Assembly: GCA_003221035.1 (NCBI GenBank)
Contig: QHUB01000015.1
Location: 21,923-85,922 of the forward strand
DNA: 64,000 nt
Reading direction: 5' to 3'
Origin: Gemmatimonadota bacterium
Lineage (GTDB): Bacteria; Gemmatimonadota; Gemmatimonadetes; Gemmatimonadales; GWC2-71-9
Of the stretch, positions 55,309 through 63,133 are shown piece by piece (position 1 is the stretch's first letter; the number at the start of each line of letters is the position of its first letter). The position numbers and the translations under genes are program-made. The notes under the pieces are model-generated. The model searched no databases and was not told the origin of the DNA. It saw only the letters and a program-made list of their open reading frames with translations.

Positions 55309-56352
55309 ATGCTTTTACCGCCCCTCATCGGGCACGAAAGGGTTAAGACCAGACTGGCGGGCGCCCACGCCTCCGAGAAACTACCGCAGGCGCTGCTGCT
55401 TGCCGGACCACGTGGCGTCGGGAAGCAGCGTCTCGCGCTATGGCTTGCCCAGCTGATCCACTGCGAGGCCCCTCGAGGGGGCTCGCAGCCGGAACCATGC
55501 GGAGAATGCCGCTCCTGTCGGCTCGTGCTCTCACTGCAGCATCCAGATGTGCACTGGTTTGTACCGTTCGAGTCAAGCAAAAGAAGCTCCGACGTCGAGA
55601 AGCAAGCCGATGCGGCCGCGGAAGCCTTGGCTGAGGAGATGGCGGCGCGCAGGGAGCAACCGCTGTACGCTCCGGTGGTCGGGCTCGCCAGCCACCCCGT
55701 AGCGTCCATACGGCTGCTGCTCAAACGGCTGGCCCTGACCCCGGCGATGGGGAAACGGAAGGTCTTCATCCTGGGGGATGCGGAGCGGCTTATTCCGCAA
55801 CTCGGGACGGAGGTTGCGGCGAATGCGCTGCTCAAGGCGCTCGAGGAGCCGCCGGCCGACTCGGTCATCATTCTCACGGCCGCCGACCCTAACGCACTCC
55901 TTCCGACGATTCTGTCGCGTGTTGTGCTCGTTCGTGTGGCACGAATCGCCGACAGTGACGTGACAGCTTTCGTGCAGCAAGCGGTCGCAATTCGTGAACA
56001 ACCTGAATTGGAGCAACGAGTTACAGCTGCGGAAGGGTGCATTGGCAAGCTCTTTGCAACGGATGCGCACCGTTCCGGGCAGATAGATCAAGCAGCACGT
56101 TTCACCGACGCGCCATTGCTCTTTGCACTCGGTCAGGTGCCGTTTCAAGCACGCGGTGGCTTTACCGAAATGCTGGATGCGTTGGCCAGCAGATTGCGCA
56201 GCGAGGCCAGGCGTGGCGGGGATACTGAGAAGCTGGTCGAGGCGATCGCGCTGGTGCTGGACGCCCGAGACCTCGCGCAGGGGAATGTGAACCCGCAACT
56301 CCTGGCTGCCGTACTGGGCGAGGACCTGCCGGGGAGCCGGGCGGCGTCGTGA
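55309..56352 (+). CDS. holB: DNA polymerase III subunit delta'
   Basis: A 347-residue clamp-loader subunit. The AAA+ fold has a P-loop-like GPRGVGKQRLA, a zinc module (CEAP with CGECRSCRL), sensor 1 (VFILGDAERLIPQ), and the LLKALEEPPADSVIIL region typical of delta'. The SRC motif of the family appears as ILSRVVL, without the Cys. It opens a small unit with moaC, overlapping by GTGA. Tau/gamma subunits are similar, but the short length and missing C-terminal domains fit delta'. Confidence 0.9.
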   Translation: MLLPPLIGHERVKTRLAGAHASEKLPQALLLAGPRGVGKQRLALWLAQLIHCEAPRGGSQPEPCGECRSCRLVLSLQHPDVHWFVPFESSKRSSDVEKQADAAAEALAEEMAARREQPLYAPVVGLASHPVASIRLLLKRLALTPAMGKRKVFILGDAERLIPQLGTEVAANALLKALEEPPADSVIILTAADPNALLPTILSRVVLVRVARIADSDVTAFVQQAVAIREQPELEQRVTAAEGCIGKLFATDAHRSGQIDQAARFTDAPLLFALGQVPFQARGGFTEMLDALASRLRSEARRGGDTEKLVEAIALVLDARDLAQGNVNPQLLAAVLGEDLPGSRAAS

Positions 56353-56810
56353 AGCTGTCGCATGTGGACCAGGCGGGCCGTGCCCGGATGGTGGACGTCG
56401 GCGACAAGCCGCTGATGGACCGCACGGCGGTCGCGACCGGCACGATTCGGATGTCGTCGGACGCGTTCCGTCAGGTCGCCGAGCAGGCGGTTGCAAAGGG
56501 TGATGTGCTCGCCGTAAGCGAGGTGGCCGGAACGCTGGCGGCGAAGCGGACGGCGGAGCTGATCCCGCTCTGCCATCCTCTGGGCCTCGACCACGTCGAG
56601 GTCGAGGCAAGTCTGGCGGAGTCGCTACCGGGCGTGCGCGTGACGGCGAAAGTGCGCACCGTGGGCCGAACCGGCGTGGAGATGGAGGCCCTGACGGCGG
56701 TCGCCGTAGCCCTGCTGACCGTGTATGACATGGTGAAAGCAGTCGATAGCAGCATGGTGATCGGGGATGTGCAGCTGATCGAGAAGCAAAAAGCGCCTCG
56801 GCATGATTGA
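56349..56810 (+). CDS. moaC: cyclic pyranopterin monophosphate synthase MoaC
   Basis: A 153-residue enzyme of molybdenum-cofactor synthesis, acting after MoaA to form cPMP. Features are VDVGDKPLMDRTAVATG, the SEVAGTLAAKRTAELIPLCH active-site region, and the TGVEMEALTAVAVALLTVYDM helix with KAVDSSM. GTG start overlaps holB. No other moa genes are in the window. The length is normal for the family. Confidence 0.97.
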   Translation: MKLSHVDQAGRARMVDVGDKPLMDRTAVATGTIRMSSDAFRQVAEQAVAKGDVLAVSEVAGTLAAKRTAELIPLCHPLGLDHVEVEASLAESLPGVRVTAKVRTVGRTGVEMEALTAVAVALLTVYDMVKAVDSSMVIGDVQLIEKQKAPRHD

Positions 56811-56868
56811 CGATGGCTTGATGCGGGCGCGGCAGCTTGACTCACAAGCCGTAGAATAGGAGAGGAGT

Positions 56869-57516
56869 ATGCAAGCGAGAACTCAGCGTTTGATACTACG
56901 CGGCGGGATGATCGTGCTGGCCGCGGTGCTCGTCAGTACGGTGGGCGCCTGGGCCGGAGGCACGACCACGGAGGCTGACCGCACGCCGACCTCGGGTTCC
57001 GAGCTCCTCGGCGAACTGCGCTCATTGCGGCAGCAGCTCGATGCCAAGCAGGGCGAGCTGGAAGTCGCCCGGCTGCAGCTCGACCGTGTGGATGCCATCA
57101 TGCAGTATTCGACCCACTACAAGCTGCCGGCCGACATGGCGACGGCGGTCTACGATGTAGCGTTGAGCGAGGGGATCGACCCCGGCCTGGCGTTCCGCCT
57201 GGTCAAGGTCGAGTCGGGGTTCAACCCGCGCGCCATCAGCCATGTCGGCGCAATCGGGCTCACACAGGTGCTGCCCAGCACGGCGCGGCTGTACGAGCCC
57301 GGGCTGACCACGCAGCAGCTGTATGATCGGGATACGAACCTGCGTATCGGGTTTCGCTATCTGCGCGACCTGCTGGACCGCTATCCGTCCAACATATCCC
57401 TGGCGCTACTGGCCTATAACCGGGGTCCTGCCAAGGTGGAGCAGCTCCTGGGCGCCGGCCGCGATCCCGCGAACGGCTATGAAACAGAAGTCATGAAGGG
57501 ATTCCGGCACCACTAA
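56869..57516 (+). CDS. lytic transglycosylase, SLT family 1
   Basis: A 215-residue exported protein: signal-anchor helix (about 12-32), a short coiled coil (LRQQLDAKQGELEVARLQL), and a compact SLT domain (about 90-210) with catalytic Glu in VKVESGFNPRAIS followed by VGAIGLTQVLPSTA and the NLRIGFRYLRDLL region. It cleaves the glycan strands of peptidoglycan. ATG 56869 has AGGAGAGGA just upstream. It converges with another transglycosylase operon on the minus strand. Confidence 0.93.
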   Translation: MQARTQRLILRGGMIVLAAVLVSTVGAWAGGTTTEADRTPTSGSELLGELRSLRQQLDAKQGELEVARLQLDRVDAIMQYSTHYKLPADMATAVYDVALSEGIDPGLAFRLVKVESGFNPRAISHVGAIGLTQVLPSTARLYEPGLTTQQLYDRDTNLRIGFRYLRDLLDRYPSNISLALLAYNRGPAKVEQLLGAGRDPANGYETEVMKGFRHH

Positions 57517-57529
57517 CCTCGGGTGCCGG
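57504..57529. terminator. hairpin between convergent transglycosylase genes
   Basis: CCGGCACC (about 57504-57511) and GGTGCCGG (57522-57529) form a perfect 8-bp stem that spans the plus-strand stop codon. The gap between the two convergent genes is only 18 bases, so this hairpin may serve both directions. Confidence 0.5.
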
Positions 57530-57534
57530 CCTGA

Positions 57535-59094
57535 TTACCGGCTCGGAATCAGCAGCACATCACCGGGCCGGATCACACTCCGCATCGTCAGATCGTTGGC
57601 TTCGAGCAGTGCTGCCAGCCCGACCCCGTGGTGGCGCGCGATAGCGCTCGCCGTCTCGCCGGCCGCGACCCGGTGTTTGGTCTCGCCGGCATCCACACTG
57701 CTGACCGTCCGATAGCGGGAGGATACGCGCCGCACGCGAGGCTCCGGCGGGTTGCTCCAGGCGCCACGCGGTACCACCCGGCCGCTCATCGGTACGATCA
57801 CCCGCTGGCCCACCCGGAGCGCATGCGAGCGCAGGTGCGGATTGGCCGCCTGCAGCATGGTGACCGTCACCTGGTAGCGCTGCGCGATGCTCGAGAGCGT
57901 CTGGCCATACGTCACGTAATGATCCACGAAGGTGATGCGCTCGTTGACCGGCAGCTCGGCGTAGCGTTCGGCGACGCGAGCACCCCTGCCCCGCGGCACG
58001 CGCACGATCACATCCCGTCCGGGCGGCGTAATGCCGCGCACGAACTGGGGGTTCAGCTCGAGCAGCGCCGCGACCGAGGTATCAGCCAGGCGCGCCACCA
58101 CATCCAGTCCGGTGGCATCCGGAACCGACATTTCGTCGAAGACCAGCGGCGGCAGGCGCTCGGTATTGGTGAAGCCGTAGCGGCCCGGCTGCTTCGCGAT
58201 CAGCGCAGCAGCGATGAGCTTCGGCACGTAGTCACGGGTTTCGCGACGCAAGCTGCGGTGGTTGTCCGCGATCTCGAAGAACGTCTGGTCATCCACCGAA
58301 TCGGGCTCACCGGGGAGCCGCGCAATCGCGCGTTCGATCTTTCCGGCACCGGCGTTGTACGCCGCTGCCGCCAAATAGACGCTGCCGAGGCGCTCGACCA
58401 GGTCCTCCAAATGGCTTGCCGCGGCGTCAGTGGCCTTGAACGGGTCACGGCGCTCGTCCACCCAGGGGTCGATGACGAGGCCATACCCGCGGCCTGTCGC
58501 CGACATGAACTGCCACATGCCGACGGCGCGAGCCCGGCTGACGGCGGTGTTCGAGAGACCGCTCTCGATCAACGTCAGGTAGACCAGATCTTCCGGTAGC
58601 CCGTGCGCGCGCAGGCGCTCACGGATCATCCCCTCGTAGCGCCCCAACCGGGACAGCCAGATCTCAAACCGGTCGCGGGCATCGAGCTGGAAGAATTCGA
58701 GGTATTCGAGGACCCGACGATTGCCGGCGAAGTTGGAGACGTCGATGTCGAAGGTGGCGGCTGCGTCGTTGCCGAACAGGTCCTGAGCTTCCGCCGCGAC
58801 GTCCTCACCACGCACCGAAACGTTGGTCCGGGGGGCGGGCATCGAATCCGCCGAACGCTCGTGCAGACTGTCCAGCGCCGATTGGTCGGCGGCGGAATCC
58901 TGCTCCACACGCGCCAGGGCGGTACCAAGCTGCACCGCGGAACTGTCCCCCTTCGTTGGGGAAGTTGTCGCCGCCGTGGAGGTTGACGCCGCGGGAACGG
59001 GAGATACGGGAGCCGGAGGAATATGTGCGCCACCGCAGGCGGCGAGCGCCGCTGCGCCAAGCACCAAGATCGAAGCAACCGCGAGATGTTTCAT
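57535..59094 (-). CDS. MltD-like lytic transglycosylase with LysM repeats
   Basis: A 519-residue lipoprotein (signal ending ALAAC). The SLT domain (about 155-290) has catalytic Glu in TLIESGLSNTAVSRA and VGMWQFMSATGRGYGL, as in MltD. Two LysM peptidoglycan-binding repeats lie at about 400-445 (VTYGQTLSSIAQRYQVTV) and 475-519 (VAAGETASAIARHHGVG). ATG 59094 is preferred to a frame extension to 59184, since it opens the lipoprotein signal and overlaps the stop of the upstream gene (ATGA). It is the last gene of a four-gene unit driven from 60038-60066. Confidence 0.93.
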   Translation of the reverse strand: MKHLAVASILVLGAAALAACGGAHIPPAPVSPVPAASTSTAATTSPTKGDSSAVQLGTALARVEQDSAADQSALDSLHERSADSMPAPRTNVSVRGEDVAAEAQDLFGNDAAATFDIDVSNFAGNRRVLEYLEFFQLDARDRFEIWLSRLGRYEGMIRERLRAHGLPEDLVYLTLIESGLSNTAVSRARAVGMWQFMSATGRGYGLVIDPWVDERRDPFKATDAAASHLEDLVERLGSVYLAAAAYNAGAGKIERAIARLPGEPDSVDDQTFFEIADNHRSLRRETRDYVPKLIAAALIAKQPGRYGFTNTERLPPLVFDEMSVPDATGLDVVARLADTSVAALLELNPQFVRGITPPGRDVIVRVPRGRGARVAERYAELPVNERITFVDHYVTYGQTLSSIAQRYQVTVTMLQAANPHLRSHALRVGQRVIVPMSGRVVPRGAWSNPPEPRVRRVSSRYRTVSSVDAGETKHRVAAGETASAIARHHGVGLAALLEANDLTMRSVIRPGDVLLIPSR

Positions 59095-59492
59095 CGTGTG
59101 GCCAAGTAGTTCCCAAGTAAACGGTTCGTCGCATTCAAGACTGCAAGCGCCGCGCCGCGGGCGGGATCGACCTCCGTGAGGCACGACCCAACCAGTCGCG
59201 TGGCTTCCTTCGCGCGCGCTGACAGCGAAACAATCACAACTGTCGCATCGAACGCACGCACGGCTTTCACGCCCAGCAATTCAAACGTCACATTCGGGCT
59301 GACTGCCTGCTCCAGGGCGTTCACCGCCGCAACGGCGCAGCAGCGGAGCTCACCGGTTTGTGAGGTCACGCCGTCGCATGAGCCTTCGAAGCGGCGGCCG
59401 TCAGACCAGGTCAGCACGACCTTGGCACGACAGCGTCCATTCGCCAGCCGCTGAAAGCCGAACTCCTGAAACCGCAGCCGCTCCTCGGACAC
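59091..59492 (-). CDS. uncharacterised 133-residue protein of MltD operon
   Basis: I do not recognise this protein. It starts at GTG (MSEERLRFQEFGFQRL), has no signal peptide, and shows a mixed strand-helix pattern: strands CRAKVVLTWSDGRRFEGSCD, then a helix TGELRCCAVAAVNALEQAV and strands ELLGVKAVRAFDATVVIVSL, then helix ATRLVGSCLTEVDPARGAAL. This recalls small alpha/beta domains with a repeated strand-helix unit. It is translationally coupled to the MltD-like gene and follows the next small gene by 9 bases. Confidence 0.75.
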   Translation of the reverse strand: MSEERLRFQEFGFQRLANGRCRAKVVLTWSDGRRFEGSCDGVTSQTGELRCCAVAAVNALEQAVSPNVTFELLGVKAVRAFDATVVIVSLSARAKEATRLVGSCLTEVDPARGAALAVLNATNRLLGNYLATR

Positions 59493-59501
59493 GTATGACC
59501 C

Positions 59502-59750
59502 TCACTCGAACCGGACTTCGATCTGCTGCTTCTGCGCGGCGTCCTGCGCCGCCTCGACGACGTCCACCTCGAGCCTGGGCCGCCCCTGTTCGTCACGCTC
59601 CGCTGAGATGACGAGAATGAGCCCGCTGTCGAATTCCACCTTTACGTGCCGCACGTCGGAGCGCGCGGTCACCTGCTTGACCGTCTCGCCCCGGAGCCGC
59701 GTCACCGCCAGGACGACGCGCCGCAGATCCTGCACGTTGGCGGTGCTCAC
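59502..59750 (-). CDS. uncharacterised 82-residue protein of MltD operon
   Basis: A small basic/acidic soluble protein, not recognised. GTG 59750 overlaps the stop of the preceding gene (GTGA) and has a GGAG box 8 bases upstream. The sequence has a helix (NVQDLRRVVLAVTRL), strands (VRHVKVEFDSGLILVISAE) and a final stretch rich in Glu/Gln. The coupling on both sides, and codon use like its neighbours, support a real gene. Confidence 0.7.
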   Translation of the reverse strand: MSTANVQDLRRVVLAVTRLRGETVKQVTARSDVRHVKVEFDSGLILVISAERDEQGRPRLEVDVVEAAQDAAQKQQIEVRFE

Positions 59751-59998
59751 GCGAGGCACTCCGCGAGAAGCTGCGAGAGCGCAGCGTCGGGAATTCGCTC
59801 GGCCTGGATGAACAACGACGACTTCGAGGTGGCCTCCAACGGGTACGGCGTCCAAAACGAGCGGCGCCTTCCGGGGAGAGCCTCAGACGCAGCGCGGAAC
59901 GACAAAACCAACTGCCATGCAGCCGTATTCGCGCGACGCTCGGCGACCGCGTCCACGTGCCAAACCTGGTCCCCGTGCGCGATCACTCGCCATGACAT
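59747..59998 (-). CDS. uncharacterised 83-residue protein, first gene of MltD operon
   Basis: Not recognised. It begins MSWRVIAHGDQVWHVDAVAERR and continues WQLVLSFRAASEALPGRRRSFWTPYPLE, a pattern of short strands rich in Trp and Arg that suggests a small beta domain. A GAGGTG ribosome binding site precedes ATG 59998. Its stop overlaps the next start (GTGA). A strong promoter lies 40 bases upstream. Confidence 0.72.
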   Translation of the reverse strand: MSWRVIAHGDQVWHVDAVAERRANTAAWQLVLSFRAASEALPGRRRSFWTPYPLEATSKSSLFIQAERIPDAALSQLLAECLA

Positions 59999-60037
59999 GG
60001 CTCACCTCGAGTGGGGGAACGAGCGCAAAGGGCCCTC

Positions 60038-60066
60038 AATATGAGGGTTAGCTATAGCAACGTCAA
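60038..60066 (-). promoter_or_regulatory. sigma-70-type promoter of MltD operon
   Basis: On the minus strand, -35 TTGACG (60066-60061) and -10 CATATT (60043-60038) are exactly 17 bases apart, 39 bases before the first ATG. This is among the clearest promoters in the window. Confidence 0.7.
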
Positions 60067-60081
60067 TGGTTTAAGCCTATT

Positions 60082-60945
60082 TCAGTCGTCGCGCGTGACG
60101 TAGGCGCGAAAGCGGGTAGCGAGGTCCCGCGTGACAGGCCCGGAAACGCCCTTCCCGATCGCCCGACCGTCGAGCTTGGAGATCCCGATGACCTCGGCGG
60201 CGGTTCCGGTGAGAAACACCTCCGACGCCGTGTAAAGGTCGTACCGGTTCATCGGCAGTTCTTCGATGGCGTAGCCGGCTTCACGACCGAGCTCGATCAC
60301 CGTGTCGCGCGTGACGCCGCGCAGGATGCCCGCGTAGGGCGGAGGGGTCTTGAGTGTGCTGTTGGACACCGCGAACAGATTCATGCCGCTCGCCTCGGCG
60401 ACATACCCGGCCGAGTCGAGCATGATCACCTCGTCCACGGCGGCGGCAATGCCTTCGACCTTGGCGAGAATGTGGGAGAGGTAGTTCAGCGACTTCACCC
60501 GTGGAGACAGCGACTCCCGATGCAGAATCGGGGTGGCGGCTGTCAATGCGGTCAGACCTTTTTCATACCGGTCCTGCGTCCACAGCTTGATCGTGTCGAA
60601 GATGCAAAAGACGGTGGGCTTGGCGCACTTCCGAGGATCCAGCCCAAGGTCCCCGACGCCGCGGGTGACCACCAGGCGAATGTAGTTGTCCTTGATTCCG
60701 CTTTTCGCAACGCCCGCTTCCACCATGCGCGCCACGGCGTCTTGCGCCATGGGGATTTCGAGCCAAATCGCTTTTGCCGAGGCGTACAAACGCTCGAGGT
60801 GGGCGTCCAGGCGGAAGACCCGGCCGTCGTAAGCACGGATGCCCTCGAAGACCCCGTCACCATATAGAAGACCGTGGTCGAACACAGAAACGACCGCGGC
60901 GTCGCGGTCGTACCATTTCCCATCGATCCAGACGATAGAGGGCAT
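60082..60945 (-). CDS. ilvE: branched-chain amino acid aminotransferase
   Basis: A 287-residue fold-type IV PLP enzyme. It starts MPSIVWIDGKWYDRD and has VSVFDHGLLYGDGVFEGIRAY, the PLP lysine in RVKSLNYLSHILAK, and the EASGMNLFAV and LRGVTRDTVIELG regions. It makes or degrades leucine, isoleucine and valine; D-amino-acid transaminases look similar, but the length and motifs fit IlvE. ATG 60945 lies inside a predicted RNA hairpin with its ribosome binding site; the alternative TTG at 60981 would translate through that structure. Confidence 0.92.
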   Translation of the reverse strand: MPSIVWIDGKWYDRDAAVVSVFDHGLLYGDGVFEGIRAYDGRVFRLDAHLERLYASAKAIWLEIPMAQDAVARMVEAGVAKSGIKDNYIRLVVTRGVGDLGLDPRKCAKPTVFCIFDTIKLWTQDRYEKGLTALTAATPILHRESLSPRVKSLNYLSHILAKVEGIAAAVDEVIMLDSAGYVAEASGMNLFAVSNSTLKTPPPYAGILRGVTRDTVIELGREAGYAIEELPMNRYDLYTASEVFLTGTAAEVIGISKLDGRAIGKGVSGPVTRDLATRFRAYVTRDD

Positions 60946-60972
60946 CGAGGGAAATGTGCCTCCGATGCCCTC
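60938..60972 (-). promoter_or_regulatory. start-codon hairpin of ilvE
   Basis: On the mRNA, GAGGGCATCGGAGG pairs with CCTCGATGCCCTC (one bulged G), a stem of about 13 bp with an 8-base loop. It covers both the GGAGG sequence and the ATG of ilvE, so translation may be held off until the stem is opened. Confidence 0.5.
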
Positions 60973-61149
60973 GCCTGACAACGGGGTCTTTAGGGCCTAG
61001 TGATATCGTAATTCACCTCGACGAATGGCGCAGCGGCGCGCGGGCCGCCGTAACGGTGGACGATTACGAGCGCGGCGTCAGGAGCCACGATAAGGGATGA
61101 TGCGGAATGGCATATGCAGCGGTGATGAAAGGCCGCGTCGGAGTGGGCA

Positions 61150-61222
<73 letters not shown>

Positions 61223-61241
61223 CTGACGACTGCAAGCTCGT

Positions 61242-61338
61242 CAAAGCTAAGACGTCGAAGGAAGGCGTCAAAGTGACTTCGACGTTTTCTTGATTGGACG
61301 CCGTTCATTTGACGCCTTCCATTTGACGTCTTTACCTT
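61242..61338. promoter_or_regulatory. divergent duplicated promoter, tRNA-Lys / methyltransferase
   Basis: A 13-base inverted repeat (GGAAGGCGTCAAA 61260-61272, TTTGACGCCTTCC 61308-61320) carries two outward-facing -35 boxes TTGACG. Rightward: TTGACG, 18 bases, TACCTT (61333-61338), 7 bases, ATG of the methyltransferase. Leftward: TTGACG, 16 bases, TAGCTT (61249-61244), then tRNA-Lys. The two arms are alike over about 25 bases. The rightward arm also shows three 14-base tandem units (61294-61335). Confidence 0.6.
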
Positions 61339-61345
61339 CCAGCTC

Positions 61346-62221
61346 ATGCCTTCGACACCGATCGCCAGTGTCTCCGATACAGCCCGATGGGTCGCCGTGT
61401 ACCGTGCCATGGAGAGCGAGCGGGCAGACGCCATTTTCCACGACCCGTACGCTCGGCGTCTAGCCGGCCCTCACGGTGAGCAGATCCTGGCCGCCATGCC
61501 TCAGGGGCGTCGATGGGCATGGCCAATGGTGGTCAGAACTGCAGTCATGGACGAGATCATCTTGCGGCTCGTCCAGGCCGAGCGGGTTGATACGGTCCTC
61601 AATCTGGCGGCTGGCTTGGACGCGAGGCCGTACCGTCTCGATCTGCCCAAAGACCTGCACTGGATCGACGTGGACCTCGAGGGCATCCTGTCGTACAAAG
61701 AGTCGGCGCTCAGCAGCGACAAGCCGCGGTGCCATCTCGAGTTTGTCCGCGCCGATCTCACCGATCACGCCGCGCGCCACGCGCTGTTTCAGCGCGTCGG
61801 CCCCAACGCCAAACGGGCGCTCGTCATCTCGGAGGGACTGCTCGTCTACCTCAAACCAGAAGACGTTACGTCGCTCGCGCGCGATCTCGCCGAACAGGCG
61901 GCATTCCGCTGGTGGCTGATCGACCTCGCATCACCCGCACTGCTGCAGTTTCTGAAGCGGACGTGGGGGAACCAGCTGCGTTCGGGCAATGCCCCGATGC
62001 TGTTCGCGCCCGCCGAGGGGACCGCGTTCTTCGCGCCCGCCGGCTGGGCGGAGGCGGAGTACCGGCCGATTCTGGACGAGGCGCTCAGGCTGCAGCGTGC
62101 GCCCAAGATGGCCTGGTTGTGGCGATTGCTCGCCGCGTTCGCATCGAAAAAGCGCCGGGCGGAGTTCAAACGGTTCTCCGGAGTCGTCCTGCTCAAACGC
62201 CCAGCCCAGGGTACTCCGTGA
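61346..62221 (+). CDS. class I SAM-dependent methyltransferase, LCMT-like family
   Basis: A 291-residue enzyme of the leucine-carboxyl-methyltransferase-like group. It begins SVSDTARWVAVYRAMESER and has DPYARRLAGPHGEQIL, the SAM-binding motif VLNLAAGLDARPYRLDLP, an acidic WIDVDLEGIL region, and ALVISEGLLVYL. Many relatives modify small molecules or polyketide chains; the substrate here is unknown. It is read from a leaderless-type promoter and overlaps the cupredoxin gene as GTGA. Confidence 0.9.
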   Translation: MPSTPIASVSDTARWVAVYRAMESERADAIFHDPYARRLAGPHGEQILAAMPQGRRWAWPMVVRTAVMDEIILRLVQAERVDTVLNLAAGLDARPYRLDLPKDLHWIDVDLEGILSYKESALSSDKPRCHLEFVRADLTDHAARHALFQRVGPNAKRALVISEGLLVYLKPEDVTSLARDLAEQAAFRWWLIDLASPALLQFLKRTWGNQLRSGNAPMLFAPAEGTAFFAPAGWAEAEYRPILDEALRLQRAPKMAWLWRLLAAFASKKRRAEFKRFSGVVLLKRPAQGTP

Positions 62222-63051
62222 CCCTCACTCCGTGGCGTCCGCTCTGCGTGCTCGGCATCGCTGCCTGCGCCGCTCCGAAGCTCTCGACCAAGACCTCGAC
62301 GCCGCGCGTTGTCACCATCACGGCAACCGACTATGCGTTTGGCGCACCGGACACCATCCCTGCCGGCCTGACGACGTTCCGCCTGCTCAATCCGGGCCGG
62401 GAGCCGCATCAGGCCGTCATCGCCGGAGCCCCAGACAAGACGTTCCCCGAGATCGAGCGCGCGCTGGTCGCCGCCGAGCCGAGCATGCTGGACTGGCTGA
62501 CGTTCCCCGTGGGCGCGGGCGCCGTCGGCAGCGGAGACAGCTCGATCGTGACGGCCGAAATGCCGCCGGGCAATTATCTGGTGTTGTGTTACATCCCGAG
62601 TCCGGACGGGAAGCCGCACGTCATGAAGGGGATGTATCGAAGGCTGGTGGTGGTCTCTGCCGCCCCTGCCGCTGTCGGCGCCGACGAACCGAAGGCGGAT
62701 GTGACGGTCACGCTTTCCGATTACGCGTTCGCGCTCTCAGCACCACTCAGCGCCGGCACGCACACGATTCGCGTAGAGAACAGCGGATCCCAGCTGCATG
62801 AGCTGACCATCGAGCGTCTCGAGCCGGGGAAGACCCTCGCCGACTGGCAGCAATGGGTGGCCGATAGCATGCGCGGCACGCCTCCCACCGAGCCGGCGGG
62901 CGGAGTCACGGGTCCAACCAAAGGAAAAGTCGCCTGGCTGACGATTACGCTGCAGCCGGGCAATTATCTGCTGAATTGCTATGTGCCCGACGTGAAAGAT
63001 GGAATGCCGCACTTCATGCATGGAATGGTGCAGGAGATAACTGTTAACTGA
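62218..63051 (+). CDS. tandem cupredoxin-like lipoprotein
   Basis: A 277-residue lipoprotein (signal ending LGIAAC), start GTG. Two plastocyanin-like domains follow. Domain 1 (about 30-145) has His in GREPHQAVIAG and Cys, His, Met in LVLCYIPSPDGKPHVMKGM. Domain 2 (about 160-277) has His in GSQLHELTIE and Cys, His, Met in LLNCYVPDVKDGMPHFMHGM. Both keep the full His-Cys-His-Met type-1 copper set, so two electron-transfer copper sites are likely. Its partner is unknown. The pairing with a methyltransferase gene is unexplained. Confidence 0.85.
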   Translation: MTLTPWRPLCVLGIAACAAPKLSTKTSTPRVVTITATDYAFGAPDTIPAGLTTFRLLNPGREPHQAVIAGAPDKTFPEIERALVAAEPSMLDWLTFPVGAGAVGSGDSSIVTAEMPPGNYLVLCYIPSPDGKPHVMKGMYRRLVVVSAAPAAVGADEPKADVTVTLSDYAFALSAPLSAGTHTIRVENSGSQLHELTIERLEPGKTLADWQQWVADSMRGTPPTEPAGGVTGPTKGKVAWLTITLQPGNYLLNCYVPDVKDGMPHFMHGMVQEITVN

Positions 63052-63133
63052 CGACGGTAGGTGAAGCGACGGTCGACCGTCGTATCCCCTACCGTCGCCT
63101 TTTTCTACCGTCGCCTTTTCTACCGTCGCTTTT
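63052..63133. terminator. nested palindrome plus CTACCGTCG repeats, bidirectional terminator
   Basis: CGACGGTAGG (63052-63061) pairs with CCTACCGTCG (63088-63097) around a perfect 16-base palindrome CGACGGTCGACCGTCG (63067-63082). Two further copies of CTACCGTCG (63105-63113, 63120-63128), each followed by T-runs, continue to the convergent receptor gene. It fills the whole gap between two convergent genes. Confidence 0.65.

Noticed and set aside
60945..61149. A riboswitch or small RNA in the gap between ilvE and tRNA-Lys
   Set aside because: Apart from the start-codon hairpin of ilvE I see no known aptamer features or further stable structure.
61249..61332. The long inverted repeat as a MITE or intrinsic terminator
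   Set aside because: Both arms align with -35/-10 spacing for genes on each side, so a divergent promoter explains it better. No target-site duplication was found.
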